Below the pieces are notes generated by a model, which was not told where the DNA came from, did no database searches, and worked only from the letters and a program-made list of their open reading frames with translations. From positions 2,154,329 through 2,195,024 of the forward strand of contig NZ_KI421509.1 of assembly GCF_000473225.1 (NCBI RefSeq): a DNA stretch of 40,696 nt. Reading direction: 5' to 3'. Below, in pieces: positions 16,439 through 24,964 of this stretch. The DNA is from Sedimentitalea nanhaiensis DSM 24252. Lineage in GTDB: Bacteria > Pseudomonadota > Alphaproteobacteria > Rhodobacterales > Rhodobacteraceae. Each line of letters opens with the position of its first letter. Position 1 is the stretch's first letter. The position numbers and the translations under genes are program-made.

Positions 16439-17524
16439 TCAGAAGGTCATTTTGGATGTTTCTATCCGCCAAAGAGCCACAGATCGGAGCCAATCTGATT
16501 TTGAGCGACCGGATTCAGTTATGATCGACGCCAATTCGGAATAAAACTCACGATCAAAGCGAAGACCGACAACCTCCGTACGTGGCATGCGCGGCGCCAC
16601 ACTTTCTGTCGGCAACTCCTCCGCTGACTTGATAAACATGTCTACGGCTTCTACCAGCCACTGAGACCTGCTTTGGGTCTGCCTTGCACGGTCTATCTGC
16701 TTGGCTAGATCTTTGCTAATGCGAACCGTTGTAGACTTATCTGCGCGGTTCACGCTGGCGTGTCGGCTGACATCTGGCTCCGGTAGCTCTGATCTGGCTT
16801 CTCTTCGACCTAAGCTATCAAGTCGCCTATCGTAATCATCGAAGCGCTTTTGCGCCGATGAAAACCCGTGATCTAGAAGTGCGCTCTTTATGGCATGCTC
16901 TATCCAGGCGGCTTGGCTTTGCCCCATCATGTGCGCTGCGGCCTGAATTCGTGCTTTGATGTGCCACTCTACACGACAGGTTATCTGGAACTTTGATGAC
17001 TTGTGTCTATTAACAGACGCCCATGCCGGTTGCGCTGGATCAGGCAGCTCACTTCTTTTTCTGTTAGGCTTGTGCCTCGCATCAGGTTTTGTAACGGGGG
17101 GGATGTAGAATGGGTCAGAGGTAAGTGTCTGGTGAAGATAGACTACGCACTGCTCTTGAAGAGCAAAAAAGAAGTGCTCTCTCGTTTCAATACTTGGAAT
17201 GAAAGCTTTCGCGAGGGAATCGATACAATGCGTCTTGGTGATGTAGCCTTCTCGTCTCCACAGTTCGTACAGGGTCTGAAGCAAGGCACGGGCCATCTGC
17301 CTTTGCGTATCTCTAGCGCGAATGGGTAAGTCTTCGAGGCTTCCACAAACTACCTCTCCATCAAGCCAGTCCTCCAGTTCCTCGACAAGCCATGGGAAGT
17401 CCTGATGCTCTCTGGCTTTGATTATCAGGCGGTGCTTCTTGAGATATCGGCGAACAGCGTTCCCGAACTTTTTCGGATCGAAGACTAATGATGTCTCGCT
17501 ATGTCGGGGTTCACGGCTAGGCAT
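16439..17524 (-). CDS. Protein with three ribbon-helix-helix-like segments (putative DNA-binding regulator)
   Basis: A 361-residue protein. Residues 1-145 have no recognised domain. Three segments then look like ribbon-helix-helix units (strand, helix, turn, helix): about 178-218 (FQITCRVEWHIKARIQAAA), 264-300 (TTVRISKDLAKQIDRARQ) and 316-355 (EVVGLRFDREFYSELASII). The linkers before the first two are near-copies, SELPDPAQPAWASVNRHKSS and SELPEPDVSRHASVNRADKS, showing an internal duplication. Ribbon-helix-helix proteins usually work as dimers of single units, so three in one chain is unusual. The upstream gap contains several palindromes that could be its sites. It may control transfer or integration, or act as a relaxosome accessory protein. 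Confidence 0.65.
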   Translation of the reverse strand: MPSREPRHSETSLVFDPKKFGNAVRRYLKKHRLIIKAREHQDFPWLVEELEDWLDGEVVCGSLEDLPIRARDTQRQMARALLQTLYELWRREGYITKTHCIDSLAKAFIPSIETREHFFFALQEQCVVYLHQTLTSDPFYIPPVTKPDARHKPNRKRSELPDPAQPAWASVNRHKSSKFQITCRVEWHIKARIQAAAHMMGQSQAAWIEHAIKSALLDHGFSSAQKRFDDYDRRLDSLGRREARSELPEPDVSRHASVNRADKSTTVRISKDLAKQIDRARQTQSRSQWLVEAVDMFIKSAEELPTESVAPRMPRTEVVGLRFDREFYSELASIITESGRSKSDWLRSVALWRIETSKMTF

Positions 17525-17666
17525 TGTATACAGTTAGCACGACGGCCACCGAGAATGGCAGTATATACTGTCCAAGATCAAGCTTTTGGTCTGGTACTAC
17601 CAGTGTGCGCCCCGTGAGGGCGGAAAGAATAACGCCGAACGCAAGCTGTGCGTGGTACTACCACGC
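17525..17666. promoter_or_regulatory. Cluster of short palindromes upstream of the ribbon-helix-helix gene
   Basis: Four palindromes precede the gene at 17524. They are TGTATACA (17525-17532), the perfect 12-mer CAGTATATACTG (17559-17570), CTGGTACTACCAG (17591-17603, odd centre) and GCGTGGTACTACCACGC (17650-17666, odd centre). The last two share TGGTACTACCA, with centres 61 bp apart, about six DNA turns. This layout suggests cooperative regulator binding. The GntR/FadR-type consensus TGGTNNNACCA also fits the shared core, so an outside regulator is possible. The sequences are seen directly; the function is inferred. Confidence 0.55.
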
Positions 17667-17786
17667 GCTTGGCAAGGGGTCCCGCTGCGCGCCCCCGTTG
17701 CATCCCCCCGGCCTGTGGCTCAGATCAGGGCATGAAGCCCATCCTCAGAGCCAGTAGAACGTGTGGCCGTTCAATCACCACCATGT

Positions 17787-17950
17787 CATGGAGACCAACC
17801 CTTCGCGGTTTGGATGCGCGCCACTTCATGGAGACGATTTCATCGAGACCAGGAAGGGAGCATTTCATAGCTGCCCTTACCTTGGAGCCATCCCATCGAG
17901 CCAAGGGGCTATCGCGCCCCCTGACATCCCACTCGTTGGACTTGGAGACG
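17787..17950. repeat. Six degenerate decamers in a gene-free region
   Basis: The stretch 17667-18094 contains no credible gene; its long frames lack any recognisable protein. Inside it are six related 10-mers starting at 17787, 17827, 17841, 17881, 17894 and 17941: CATGGAGACC, CATGGAGACG, CATCGAGACC, CTTGGAGCCA, CATCGAGCCA and CTTGGAGACG. The spacings are 40, 14, 40, 13 and 47 bp. This could be an iteron-like binding array or a structured RNA. It could also be chance in a GA-rich tract. Confidence 0.35.
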
Positions 17951-18094
17951 TGCCTCTCCACCAACACCGAACCATGCACAAACGGCTGCCCGTTTGACCA
18001 CCAATCAGGAGAGCGTTCCCGCTACCCCCGATACCCCCATGAGGATGTCATCCAGATCGTTTATAGAGTTTGCCACCACGCCTTTCCTAAACGT

Positions 18095-18811
18095 CTAAGC
18101 CAGCTGCCGTTCGAGCTTAGTTTTTCGGCGCTCCCAATCCGGCATCACTCGACCTAAGTGTTCGTAAAAGGCGGTGCCGTGGTGTTGATACTCAATATGA
18201 CAAAGCTCGTGCGTGATCACGTAGTCGATTGAATCCGTTGACGCTCCTATCAACGACCTATTGAGCACCAGATTTCTGCGAGCTGTCATTGAGCCCCATC
18301 TTTGGGAAAGATCGCGGATCAAAAGTCCAGCGGGTACGACCGCTTCGGGATCGGCAAACCGCCCACGGCAGATTTCCAAACGTTCGGAAAACTTGACCTG
18401 TGCTCTTTTCAGCATCCAGTCGCGAACCAAATCTCGCGTGTGTTCTTGGTTTCGGGGCTTGGTACTATTGACCATGATCTGCCCACGAAGCATCTTCACG
18501 CCGTTTTGGATATGAGGCACAACTTTTAACTTGTATTGCCGTCCAAGGTACAAATGTGTTTCACCCGCCACATAACTCCGCTTAGGTGTGCGAGGCTGGA
18601 ACTGAGCGAAGTATTTGAGCTGGTTCTGAATCCAAGGTGCACGCTTTAGAACCTTCTCCGCGATCTTCTCGAAGCTGGCATCAGTAGGTGCCAAGACCTC
18701 GACTGCTAGATCAGGGTGAACACTGATTGAGAGGGTCTTTCGTTCACGCCTAACGAGATCGAAGGTGATCGTGTTCTGACCAAATGCAACTTCGCAAACC
18801 TCGGCACTCAT
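18095..18811 (-). CDS. YgjP/DUF45-type M48-like zinc metallopeptidase
   Basis: A 238-residue protein with the DUF45 layout. An N-terminal beta-rich part (TITFDLVRRERKTLSISVHPDLAVEVLAP) and a middle RWGSM motif precede HELCH at residues 201-205 and a third ligand in YEHLGRVMPDWERRK. The HExxH motif is complete, so it should bind zinc and may be a protease. Its ATG overlaps the hsdR stop by 4 bp, making it the last gene of the restriction operon. YgjP-like genes are often found beside type I systems, but their role there is not established. It could trim a restriction subunit or act as an independent defence factor. Confidence 0.82.
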   Translation of the reverse strand: MSAEVCEVAFGQNTITFDLVRRERKTLSISVHPDLAVEVLAPTDASFEKIAEKVLKRAPWIQNQLKYFAQFQPRTPKRSYVAGETHLYLGRQYKLKVVPHIQNGVKMLRGQIMVNSTKPRNQEHTRDLVRDWMLKRAQVKFSERLEICRGRFADPEAVVPAGLLIRDLSQRWGSMTARRNLVLNRSLIGASTDSIDYVITHELCHIEYQHHGTAFYEHLGRVMPDWERRKTKLERQLA

Positions 18812-21800
18812 CCAGGGAACCTCGCCCGTGCGATATCCATGATCCGAAGTTCAATGTCATCGAGAAGATCGAGAGGAATGCTGATACCTTTTTCATCGCG
18901 CACAACATCAAAGAAGTAATCGTCGATTGCGTTGCGCATGTTGTTTTGCGCCATCTCATTTGACCAGACATCTACGATATGATGATCCTTGACAATCTCG
19001 ATGATCGACTGCGCAAGTTCAGCAGTCACATTATCCTCAATGCCCCCGTTTATCTCCTTCAAAATTGGTTCAAGAACGCCAAAGACTGCTTGTGCGTCAG
19101 TGTCACTCTTTATGCTTTCGGGCATTTCACGCCCATGATCCCGGCGCGCCACACGTCCCGCAAGCTCTACAACCGACTTTAGGTAGTCCTTTTCAGAAAT
19201 GCGCTTCTCGCGGTAATCGCGGATCGTTTCAGCAAGCAACTCGGAGAACTGTCTGTAGAACGAAGGGTCTTCGCTCATCTTCTCTGTAATCGTGCGCTTG
19301 GTAGCACTTGCAATTCGATCCGCCTTTGATGCGGCAGTCGTACCTTCTTCCTCAATTACAGCATTCAAAGCATCTGGGTCATTAATGTTCACCAAATCAA
19401 TTATCACTTCGGCAGGCTTGGCCGTAACGTGATCGTCGAGCAGTTTTTGAATTTTTGGCTCGAACTCTTTGACATCAACGGTTTCTTGATAGCGCAGCTG
19501 GACTGAGCGCTTTAGCTCGGAAAATGCTTTCCAATCCTTCGTGAAGGTTGAGACCGCTGCCTCATCGAACACATCATAGAGTTTCTCTGAGGAAAGCGAA
19601 ATGTGCAGGCAGCGACCATAGTCCTTCAGCCGTGAGTAGAAATCTACCCGTTTGGCATCGTCCGCGAGCAGTTGCTCGAACTGCTCCATATCCTTTTTGT
19701 TGCGAACCTCTTTAAAGACATCCCATAGTTGGTCGTGAAGCTGCGGAAGCCTGCGGATTTCCTCTCGAATGTCGTGCAGTGACCCGGCGACATCCTCGCC
19801 GTCGAAACCTTCAAAAGCGCTGTAGGTCGTCAGGGCGGCGTCGAGTTCGCCAAGAAGCCCCTCATAATCGACGATGAAGCCGAACTGCTTTTCCTTGTCG
19901 TCGTCCTCATAGAGACGATTCACGCGGGCAATGGCTTGAAGGAGGTTGTGCTCGCGTAACGGCTTGCAGACGTAGAGCACAGTGTTTCGTGGGGCATCAA
20001 AGCCAGTCAGAAGTTTGGAGACCACAATCAGAATTTCTGGATCGCCCGAGCCCTTGAAAGAGTCTGTGATCTGACGGTTATACTCGTCCTCGGTTTTGTA
20101 CCTGGCCATCATTTTGACCCAGAACTTGCGGACCAAGTCCTTGGACTCCTGATCAACCTCCTCATTCCCTTCCTTGTCGTCAGGGGCGGAGATGATGATC
20201 TCGCTGGTCACATGACCTATCTCGTCGAGAACCTCCTTAAAACGCACGGCAGCGGCCTTTGATGGTGCCACCAGCTGCCCCTTAAATCCTGTTCCTTGCC
20301 AATATTGGCGAAAGTGCTCGGAGATATCGAACGCCTTTGCGCGGATGGCTTGGCTCGTTTTTGACAAAGCATCCATGCGCGAGAACTTTCGCTTCAAATC
20401 GGCTTTTTGTTTATCTGTCAGTCCCTCACTGATTTTGTTGAACCAAGTATCAACAACATCGCCACTCACCTGCTGCTCAACCAAACGCCCTTCGTATAGC
20501 AGCGGGACAACGGCCTCGTCCTTCACCGCCTGATCAATCGTATATTTGTGAATAAGCCCCCCGAATGTATCGAGTGTGTTCTTGTCTCTCTTCAATAGTG
20601 GTGTGCCTGTGAAACCGAGATAGCAGGCGTTCGGCAAGATGCGCCGCATCTTCAGGGCGAATTTGCCATGCCCGCCATAGCGCCCTGTCTGGCTGCGGTG
20701 ACTTTCATCGACGAGAACAAAGATGTCGGCGCTGTCATCCTGAAATTCACCCGCCTTCATGGCGGTATCGAATTTGTTGATGATCGTCGTGACCAAGGGA
20801 GTCCGGTTCCTGATCAGCTCAATCAGATTTGCCCCTGTGGCTGCCCGCACGGGTTCAAGGTCGCAGGATTTGAACGTGCCCTTGATCTGTTTGTCGAGGT
20901 CATCGCGATCCGTGACAATCAGGATGCGGGGGTTCTTTACATCTTTGTCCAAGGCTAGCGCTCGCCCGAGCATCACCATTGTTAAGCTCTTTCCAGAGCC
21001 CTGCGTGTGCCAGATCACACCTCCCTTGCGGCGACCTTCCAGATCGACACCCTTAAGGCGGGCGAGAGCGGTTTTAATACTGAAATATTGCTGATGGCGG
21101 GCGATCTTACGCACACCTCCATCGAAGACCGTAAAACGGCGCACAAGATCGAGGAGGCGTTCCGGTCGGCACATCGCATAGATTGCGCGGTCTTGTTCGC
21201 TGATCGACCTTTCTCCACCCGCCGCTAGCTCTTCGAAGAAGCTGCGTGCATCAGCCAAATCGCCGGAGAAAACAGCGTTCTTTGCATCTGCCGTCAGCGT
21301 GTGATTGATCGCAGCAGAGATATCCGCGTCTTGATCCTCTTCATCGCGCCAGATTTGCCAGAACTTGCGCGGCGTTCCTACGGTGGCATAGCGGGCTTCC
21401 TGCCGCTTCATGCTCATGAGCAACTGCGCGTAGTGGAAGAGCTGCGGGATATTGTCTTCGTTCTGATACCCGATCAGCTGGCTGTCGGCCTTCTTGAGCG
21501 ACTCCGTAGGGCGCTTGTTCTCGATCACGATAAACGGGATGCCGTTGACGAAACAGACGATATCGCAGCGCCGCGTAGCGGTGCTGGCCGTGCGCTCAAC
21601 ACTCATCTCCGCAGTCACATGGAAGACGTTGTTTTCAGGCGTCTCCCAATCGATGTACTTGAAGGAATAGCTCTTGCTATCGCCTTCAATCGCCTTGGAG
21701 ATCGTCGTACCCAGCACCAAGAGATCATAGATATCCTGGTTCGTGCCCTTCAGCCCCTTGAGCTTGTCAGGGGTTGGCTTGAGGCGGCGCAGCGCTTCGT

Positions 21801-22038
21801 GAGCATCCTCAAGATCGAAGGCGTAGCTCTTGCCGCGATAGCTGAAGCTGTTCAGCTTCAGCATCTGCTCGACAACGATGTCGTCGAGGATCACGCTGCG
21901 GGTCTTGCCCCGCAGTCGATCAACCTTCGTTTGCGACAACGGCTGGAAGCCAAGCGCCACCAGTGTTTGGAGCGCAGGAATCTGTGATTGGTACTTTTCG
22001 GCAGGGTTGAAGCCTTGAGATGCAGCGTGCTGGTTCAT
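18808..22038 (-). CDS. hsdR: Type I restriction enzyme, subunit R (nuclease/translocase)
   Basis: A 1076-residue HsdR, the ATP-driven translocase and nuclease of a type I restriction enzyme. The N-terminal nuclease domain has the PD-(D/E)xK pattern: an Asp in CDIVCFVNGIPF and ENK in FIVIENKRPTES. Superfamily 2 helicase motifs follow: TQGSGKSLTM (Walker A), VLVDESHRSQ (DExH-like motif II), GFTGTPL (motif III) and QAIARVNRLY (motif VI). Length is normal and all motifs look intact, so it should be active when joined to HsdM and HsdS. Its ATG overlaps the DUF6119 stop by 4 bp and its stop overlaps the metallopeptidase start. Confidence 0.95.
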   Translation of the reverse strand: MNQHAASQGFNPAEKYQSQIPALQTLVALGFQPLSQTKVDRLRGKTRSVILDDIVVEQMLKLNSFSYRGKSYAFDLEDAHEALRRLKPTPDKLKGLKGTNQDIYDLLVLGTTISKAIEGDSKSYSFKYIDWETPENNVFHVTAEMSVERTASTATRRCDIVCFVNGIPFIVIENKRPTESLKKADSQLIGYQNEDNIPQLFHYAQLLMSMKRQEARYATVGTPRKFWQIWRDEEDQDADISAAINHTLTADAKNAVFSGDLADARSFFEELAAGGERSISEQDRAIYAMCRPERLLDLVRRFTVFDGGVRKIARHQQYFSIKTALARLKGVDLEGRRKGGVIWHTQGSGKSLTMVMLGRALALDKDVKNPRILIVTDRDDLDKQIKGTFKSCDLEPVRAATGANLIELIRNRTPLVTTIINKFDTAMKAGEFQDDSADIFVLVDESHRSQTGRYGGHGKFALKMRRILPNACYLGFTGTPLLKRDKNTLDTFGGLIHKYTIDQAVKDEAVVPLLYEGRLVEQQVSGDVVDTWFNKISEGLTDKQKADLKRKFSRMDALSKTSQAIRAKAFDISEHFRQYWQGTGFKGQLVAPSKAAAVRFKEVLDEIGHVTSEIIISAPDDKEGNEEVDQESKDLVRKFWVKMMARYKTEDEYNRQITDSFKGSGDPEILIVVSKLLTGFDAPRNTVLYVCKPLREHNLLQAIARVNRLYEDDDKEKQFGFIVDYEGLLGELDAALTTYSAFEGFDGEDVAGSLHDIREEIRRLPQLHDQLWDVFKEVRNKKDMEQFEQLLADDAKRVDFYSRLKDYGRCLHISLSSEKLYDVFDEAAVSTFTKDWKAFSELKRSVQLRYQETVDVKEFEPKIQKLLDDHVTAKPAEVIIDLVNINDPDALNAVIEEEGTTAASKADRIASATKRTITEKMSEDPSFYRQFSELLAETIRDYREKRISEKDYLKSVVELAGRVARRDHGREMPESIKSDTDAQAVFGVLEPILKEINGGIEDNVTAELAQSIIEIVKDHHIVDVWSNEMAQNNMRNAIDDYFFDVVRDEKGISIPLDLLDDIELRIMDIARARFPG

Positions 22039-23756
22039 GCTGCTTCCTCAATCACATCGTCGTTGCCTTCGTCGCCATCATCTCCATCGCCAGCATCAGC
22101 ATCAGCATCAGCATCAGCATCAGAGGCAGGCTTCTCAATAAGCTCGATAGCCACAGGAATACCGAACTGTGCGAGGCGCTCGACAGCGGTTTGGAAACTC
22201 ACCTTGCTAAAAAACGGCAAGCCGAGGGTGCCGTCTGCATACGGCGGCCTCATGATGCCATAGACCACTTTGTAGTCCTCTCGAACCACTTTGTCGGTGC
22301 TCTTGGGCAGGTGAACCTCGAAGCCCGCCTTTATGGATTTTACCTTGGCGCGTAGCTTCTTTCTGAACTCCTTGTCAGAGATAAACGCATCAGCACTGAC
22401 AACACCTTGCGACCAAAGATGGCTAATCGGTCCTGAAGAGCTTCCGTCCTTCAGATGGATGAAATCTTTCTGATCTGAGAAGAAGTCGCATGGTTCGATA
22501 TTGGCATACCGCACGTTCTGTGGGTTGATTTTTTCGCAGTCCAGCTTGACCAGATCGTCACGGCTGGCCTCAAGGTGTTCAATGAGCTTTTCCTCGTTGC
22601 GGCAGGTCGTTTTGCCAACAATGGTAACCCGCTCAATTGCGTTGAAAGCGGTTTCGATGCGGTCCTTGAACGATTTTTCGACCTTGTACCAATCTCCAGC
22701 GAAAAGAACATAGTGCTCTTGGCTACCATCCGCGCCGAGGGTTGTTTCGAAGACAAAGCAATCATATACACGCCACTTCTCTGAAAACTCGCCTTCGTCT
22801 TCTGCCTTCGCTTTGACGCGATGTTTCTCCTTGATTTCGGAGATTCCGCCCTTGAAGGCGCAGCGCTTTAACTCTGAAATGTAGTCTTTGATAGAAAGGC
22901 TGTGGAAATTTGTTCCGTGGCTTCCAAAACCGTTGTAGTGCAGCAGAGACCCCTCGGTATAATTTACGATCTCCGGCGGTGTCATGTGTAGATCGCTGGC
23001 CTTGCCCGCCTTCAAATCTTTGATCGCCTTTTCGATACTCGCGTCGAGCTTCTCGATTGTATCCTTCTCCTCGACCCTGCGCATGTTATCGACCCATGCG
23101 AACTCCTTTTGATAGGTCGTTTTGGTGAACTCCGAGATGATCTCCGCGCACTTCTCATGGAACTTGTCTGGTTCCACTCGGCACGTGATCGACAAGCTGT
23201 CTTTGCCTGCAACGAAGCTGGCAAAAGCAGGGTTTCGGGGCGTTCCACCCGCCACGCGCGCAAGGTCGCGGAGCATATCGACTCCGAATGCCTGAACATC
23301 GCTATCCTTGCTCGCCTGCACACGTTTTTGAAACGTGACGGCGTCTGGTGTCGCCAGATCAAGGGACCGAAGCTTGTCTCTCGGAACGCTGTTTAGCGTG
23401 ACCCGCAAGCCAAATTGACGTTCGAAAGCGTGATCGTTAAGTGCGATATGGACATGACCGAAACAGATGGCGGCGAAGCGATCTCCAACAGGAATGAAGA
23501 CTACCGCACCAGCTCCGCCAGTGAAAATGCCCTCCGGCAAATCTGGGCTTACTTGCTGTAACAGATCACGCCAACCAGGAGGGTTGGAGTAAATCTGTCC
23601 AACGAACAGACGCGCACCATCACCCGCATCCCAAGGCCGTTCTTCAAGCGCTCGGTCAGCGTCAGGTGCAAATGTCTCGGTGAAGGCGTCTTCGGGCGTA
23701 CGTCCTTTCCGTAGAAGCCGGACGTTAAGCGTGCGCATTTTTGTTTTCTCAGTCAT
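22035..23756 (-). CDS. DUF6119 / TIGR04141 family protein inside the type I restriction operon
   Basis: A 573-residue protein recognised from its start (MRTLNVRLLRKGRTPEDAF) and blocks such as GGAGAVVFIPVGDRFAAICFGH, NSVPRDKLRSLDLATPDAV and TCRNEEKLIEHLEASR as the sporadically distributed TIGR04141/DUF6119 family. The family appears patchily, often in mobile DNA and near restriction genes. No catalytic residues are known to me. It has no signal peptide or membrane helix. The C-terminus is a 30-residue Asp/Ala/Gly tail, partly made by a hexamer repeat. It overlaps hsdS before it and hsdR after it by 4 bp each, so its expression is tied to the restriction enzyme. A role as a cofactor, regulator or second effector is inferred. 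Confidence 0.8.
   Translation of the reverse strand: MTEKTKMRTLNVRLLRKGRTPEDAFTETFAPDADRALEERPWDAGDGARLFVGQIYSNPPGWRDLLQQVSPDLPEGIFTGGAGAVVFIPVGDRFAAICFGHVHIALNDHAFERQFGLRVTLNSVPRDKLRSLDLATPDAVTFQKRVQASKDSDVQAFGVDMLRDLARVAGGTPRNPAFASFVAGKDSLSITCRVEPDKFHEKCAEIISEFTKTTYQKEFAWVDNMRRVEEKDTIEKLDASIEKAIKDLKAGKASDLHMTPPEIVNYTEGSLLHYNGFGSHGTNFHSLSIKDYISELKRCAFKGGISEIKEKHRVKAKAEDEGEFSEKWRVYDCFVFETTLGADGSQEHYVLFAGDWYKVEKSFKDRIETAFNAIERVTIVGKTTCRNEEKLIEHLEASRDDLVKLDCEKINPQNVRYANIEPCDFFSDQKDFIHLKDGSSSGPISHLWSQGVVSADAFISDKEFRKKLRAKVKSIKAGFEVHLPKSTDKVVREDYKVVYGIMRPPYADGTLGLPFFSKVSFQTAVERLAQFGIPVAIELIEKPASDADADADADAGDGDDGDEGNDDVIEEAA
22091..22123. repeat. Hexamer microsatellite (CAGCAT)5.5 in the DUF6119 gene
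   Basis: CAGCAT is repeated five and a half times near the 3' end of the DUF6119 gene and encodes alternating Asp-Ala in its acidic tail. Because the unit is 6 bp, copy-number change would lengthen or shorten the tail without shifting the frame, so it is not an on/off switch. Length differences between isolates are likely. Confidence 0.9.
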
Positions 23757-24964
23757 GCAGCAGCCTCCTCATCGTCCGAGACTTCGACATGCCATTCGCC
23801 GGTCAGAAGCTTCTGCATTAGACCGCGCTTCTGGTCGGTCAGGGCTTTGATCTCAGCATCCAGACAAGCCAGCTCGGCGTGTGAGGTGTTTACAACATCG
23901 GCGATTGCCGCTTGCTCGTCTGGGCTCATCGGCAGGTGGAGCTTCCCTTCGAGAAACTGTTTGTTGGTCACGGCAATCGTGTTCTTGGCACCCTTCTGCA
24001 CCAACGGGTGCAAGTAATTGCGCGCTGCCAAGGGTGACTCGAAGAGCGCATCAAGGATGACACCAAGCGCATAGCTCTGCGGCGTGAAGACGCCGTAGAG
24101 CGGTGAGACAATGACCTCGCGGTCGATCTTGCTCTGCTTGATAATGCCAAGCGGGAAGTCGCCCGTGGGGCTCTTGGTGTAAACGATATCGCCAGGGAGA
24201 ACACGGTTGTAGTGATCCGTGCTCGCCGCCGAGAAAGACCGCCCAAGATGCTCGACCTGATTGACAAGCCCCTTGTGAACCGAAACGGAGTAGACCTCTT
24301 CAGCCCCCGTGGACTTGGAGCTATGTTCATGGAGCACGTCGCTGAGGGGCACCGTGCGCCATTCATCTGTGAACCCCGGCAAGCGCACCTTGCCCGTGAA
24401 AAGTTGGGTGCGCAGCCAGATACGGCGACGGATATTCAGCGCTCGCAGCGCGTTAAGCTTTTCGAGCGCCTCATCCCAGGTCCGCAGGATCGCAGCGATC
24501 TTCTGCTGTTCGGGAAACGGGGGAACATGTACTTTGAAAGGTTCAATCTTTTCGATGCTAAGGTTGGCTTGAGCGTTCTGGGTGGAGAGTGCCGCCAAGC
24601 CATTCTTCGAATACTTTAGAGTCTGGAACATCCATTCTGGATCAATCTTGCTCAGTGGTTTTACTGCGACCACGCTGTCGGGGCAGGCCGCGTCAAAACC
24701 CGAAATGGCTACATCGCCAATATTCGCGGCAATCGACATGAAAATCGTACCACGCGGGAACATCTTGCTTACACCAAGGCCGAGTTCGTTCAGCGTTTGC
24801 GTCCAACTATGGATGGTTCGACCAGCACGGGCGACGTCACCAGTTTGAATGAATGGTATATCGCCACCATAGTATTTAGGGTCGTTTCGGGGGCGAGCAG
24901 AAAACTTTCCTCGTTCGATTTTGGCAACTTTCGCTAATGGCAACTTCTTATAGAGCTCATGCAT
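23753..24964 (-). CDS. hsdS: Type I restriction-modification specificity subunit S
   Basis: A 403-residue HsdS that sets the recognition sequence of the methylase and nuclease. It has two target-recognition domains: residues about 5-165, ending in a coiled coil (FPEQQKIAAILRTWDEALEKLNALRA), and about 205-365, ending in a second one (SPDEQAAIADVVNTSHAELACLDAEIKALTDQKRGLMQKLL). The parallel halves are the classic layout for a two-part interrupted target. Its ATG overlaps the end of hsdM by 8 bp, and its stop overlaps the DUF6119 start by 4 bp. Neither half looks truncated. Confidence 0.95.
   Translation of the reverse strand: MHELYKKLPLAKVAKIERGKFSARPRNDPKYYGGDIPFIQTGDVARAGRTIHSWTQTLNELGLGVSKMFPRGTIFMSIAANIGDVAISGFDAACPDSVVAVKPLSKIDPEWMFQTLKYSKNGLAALSTQNAQANLSIEKIEPFKVHVPPFPEQQKIAAILRTWDEALEKLNALRALNIRRRIWLRTQLFTGKVRLPGFTDEWRTVPLSDVLHEHSSKSTGAEEVYSVSVHKGLVNQVEHLGRSFSAASTDHYNRVLPGDIVYTKSPTGDFPLGIIKQSKIDREVIVSPLYGVFTPQSYALGVILDALFESPLAARNYLHPLVQKGAKNTIAVTNKQFLEGKLHLPMSPDEQAAIADVVNTSHAELACLDAEIKALTDQKRGLMQKLLTGEWHVEVSDDEEAAA

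Noticed and set aside
21301-21987. 228-residue plus-strand frame inside hsdR
   Set aside because: It is antisense to the well-conserved HsdR nuclease region.
22091-22123. Hexamer repeat as a phase-variation switch
   Set aside because: A 6-bp unit cannot shift the reading frame; it can only change tail length.
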